DNA from: Scytonema sp. UIC 10036
GTDB taxonomy: Bacteria; Cyanobacteriota; Cyanobacteriia; Cyanobacteriales; Nostocaceae
Direction: 5' to 3'
Assembly: GCF_009725235.1 (NCBI RefSeq)
Contig: NZ_WJFC01000040.1
Span: 1-64,000, forward strand
DNA: 64,000 nt
In this document: piece by piece, positions 63,036 to 64,000 of the stretch
How positions within the stretch are numbered: position 1 is the first letter of the stretch
Layout: the number at the start of each line of letters is the position of its first letter
Position numbers and translations under genes: made by a program
The notes under the pieces: generated by a model
What the model was told of the DNA's origin: nothing
Database searches by the model: none
The model's input: the letters and a program-made list of their open reading frames with translations, nothing else

Positions 63036-63535
63036 TTAGAAATCGAGCGATAAGCGAAGCATAACGGCTAAAACCGTATCGCAAGATGTCATTGCAGTAT
63101 CGTTATAGTAATACCTTGTGCTGAAGAGATTCTTGAAATTTAGCCCGACTCTAAAGTTATCTTGACGGTAGAACAAAGCTGCATCCACCTTCAATACTGC
63201 GTAGGTTTTGCATAAAAACACGCAATTACGTAGGTTGGGGAGCCAGCCCTGAACCGTGTGCGTGGCGCGAATGCGCCATAGGAGGGTTTCCCTCCGCACC
63301 TTTACTGGCGTTTGAGGAACGAAACCCAACATTTATCGGCATTTGTTGGGTTTCGCACACGGGTTTTCCCAACCTACAATTTCTCTCAGCCCTTGCAGTA
63401 TTGCATCCACCTTGAGATAAGAAGGGATCTCGAAGGTATTGGGGAGCCTAGCATCAACTTCTCCTGTATATGTCAGCCCCAAGCCAAATCCTAACGACAT
63501 CTTTTGGTTTGAATTCCAGCAAATCAATAAAATCC
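63036..63535 (-). pseudogene. C-terminal relic of a TonB-dependent siderophore receptor
   Basis: Before the MITE: MSLGFGLGLTYTGEVDARLP, NTFEIPSYLKVDA. After it: LKVDAALFYRQDNFRVGLNF, KNLFSTRYYYND and the last strand LAVMLRLSLDF with final Phe. With the MITE and one target copy removed, the two parts join as SYLKVDAALFYRQDN, the usual sequence near the end of ferrichrome-type receptors. Nothing upstream of about 63535 matches. So the last 80-90 residues of a receptor remain. Confidence 0.8.
63192..63402. repeat. MITE in the TonB-receptor relic, with 11-bp target duplication
   Basis: Ends CAATACTGC and GCAGTATTG are perfect inverted repeats. GCATCCACCTT flanks both sides (63181-63191 and 63403-63413). 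The core is the GTAGGTTGG / GAGGAACGAAACCCAACA type of the element at 1057. It is itself interrupted by about 75 bp of GC-rich sequence (63243-63318, GAGCCAGCCCTGAACC to TTACTGGCG). Confidence 0.85.
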
Positions 63536-63583
63536 CAGGTCTCTCGACAGAGATTTTCTGAGAAAAATATGAAGTTATGTAAA

Positions 63584-63625
63584 ATTATGAGATAAAAATG
63601 AAAAGATTATGAGATAAAAATGAAA
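63584..63625. repeat. Two 20-bp direct repeats in the psbA leader region
   Basis: ATTATGAGATAAAAATGAAA at 63584-63603 recurs exactly at 63606-63625, a 22-bp period (two helical turns). It lies 39 bp before the psbA-like ATG and could be a regulator binding site or a slippage product. Confidence 0.7.
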
Positions 63626-63663
63626 GAAATCTTCAAAAAAAATTAATAATAGGAGTCTTACAG

Positions 63664-64000
63664 ATGAACGAAATCATTCAACAGACTCGCACGAACGCGA
63701 TATTGAAGCGTTGGGAGTACTTTTGTAACTGGATTACCAGCGTGGATAACCGAATTTACATCGGTTGGTTTGGGGTGCTGATGATTCCTACTTTGTTGGC
63801 AGCTGCTATTTGTTTTATCCTTGCCTTTACCGTTGCACCTCCTGTAGATATGGATGGAATTCGGGAACCAATAGCAGGCTCAATCTTAGGTGGTAACAAC
63901 ATCATCACAGCGGCTGTCATACCGACCTCTGCTGCGGTGGGGCTGCATTTCTATCCGCTTTGGGAAGCCGGGAATATTGATGAATGGCTTTATAACGGTG
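63664..64000 (+). CDS. psbA: Divergent photosystem II D1-type protein (rogue/ChlF-like), 5' part
   Basis: The window ends after 112 codons. The start is [20 protein letters not shown], then [37 protein letters not shown] and [20 protein letters not shown]. Standard D1 has [37 protein letters not shown]; here it is [37 protein letters not shown]. Such changes are not found in the functional D1 isoforms, which are almost invariant here, but are typical of rogue (sentinel) D1 and of super-rogue D1 (ChlF). The manganese ligands that would decide lie beyond the window. The ribosome site is ATAGGAG. Confidence 0.85.
   Translation, partial: MNEIIQQTRTNAILKRWEYFCNWITSVDNRIYIGWFGVLMIPTLLAAAICFILAFTVAPPVDMDGIREPIAGSILGGNNIITAAVIPTSAAVGLHFYPLWEAGNIDEWLYNG

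Overview
The window looks like a chromosomal segment of a filamentous, probably heterocyst-forming cyanobacterium (Nostocales-like). The evidence is the very frequent HIP1 motif GCGATCGC, a psbA-type gene, cytochrome c6, a Kdp system with the cyanobacterial KdpG/F subunit, xisH/xisI, a KGK-like protein, and the many short tandem and palindromic repeats typical of these genomes. It carries an unusual load of relic genes and small mobile repeats, so much of it is a record of gene gain and decay. Species cannot be set from the sequence alone.

Layout. 0-9 kb: a SET-domain protein, relics of an adenylate-kinase-like gene and a potD-like gene, glycogen phosphorylase, a type II NADH dehydrogenase, YnfA, a nucleotide-kinase-like protein and small unknown proteins. 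9-18 kb: pentapeptide and RCK-C proteins, a kdpA fragment, then a minus-strand kdpA-kdpB-kdpG-kdpC operon interrupted between kdpG and kdpC by a lone TnpB (IS605-type) element. 18-22 kb: a sensor kinase behind a 150-bp element with perfect 28-bp inverted ends, a methyltransferase and a carotenoid-desaturase-like oxidase. 22-34 kb: a decayed siderophore-type locus (truncated dioxygenase, NRPS and acyl-ligase fragments) that keeps an intact exporter, an intact TonB receptor and an intact RhtX/FptX-like permease. It is bracketed by two copies of a BlaI/PetR-like repressor gene, one broken, and lies beside petJ. 34-41 kb: a PLP ammonia-lyase, broken xisH with intact xisI, an AAA ATPase with an RNA ligase, hicBA, and oligopeptide/nickel-type ABC ATPases, one frameshifted.

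42-59 kb is the most coherent functional block: a zinc-limitation island. It holds a ThrRS (T2-like), a His-rich COG0523 GTPase, folE, a methyltransferase, a stand-alone hisI, znuABC, a hemB whose zinc cysteines are replaced, a CobW-like NTPase with two phosphoesterase-like proteins (one lacking metal ligands), and an SCO5389-like protein. Four 15-bp palindromes resembling Zur boxes sit just before thrS, hemB, a second thrS 5' fragment and an FAD oxidoreductase gene. The inferred logic is Zur derepression of zinc uptake, zinc allocation and low-zinc replacement enzymes.

59-64 kb: permease genes of a peptide/nickel ABC importer whose ATPases may be the ones 18 kb away, relics of its binding protein and of TonB receptors, an XRE-type regulator, and at the right edge the first 112 codons of a divergent D1 (psbA) of the rogue/ChlF-like type.

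Two results stand out. A shared operator, GACN5GTC followed in two of the three sites by GTTTGAC, lies before blaI, petJ and the TonB receptor. A MITE family leaves 10-11 bp target duplications and has inserted into relic genes (potD-like, TonB receptor and probably xisH).
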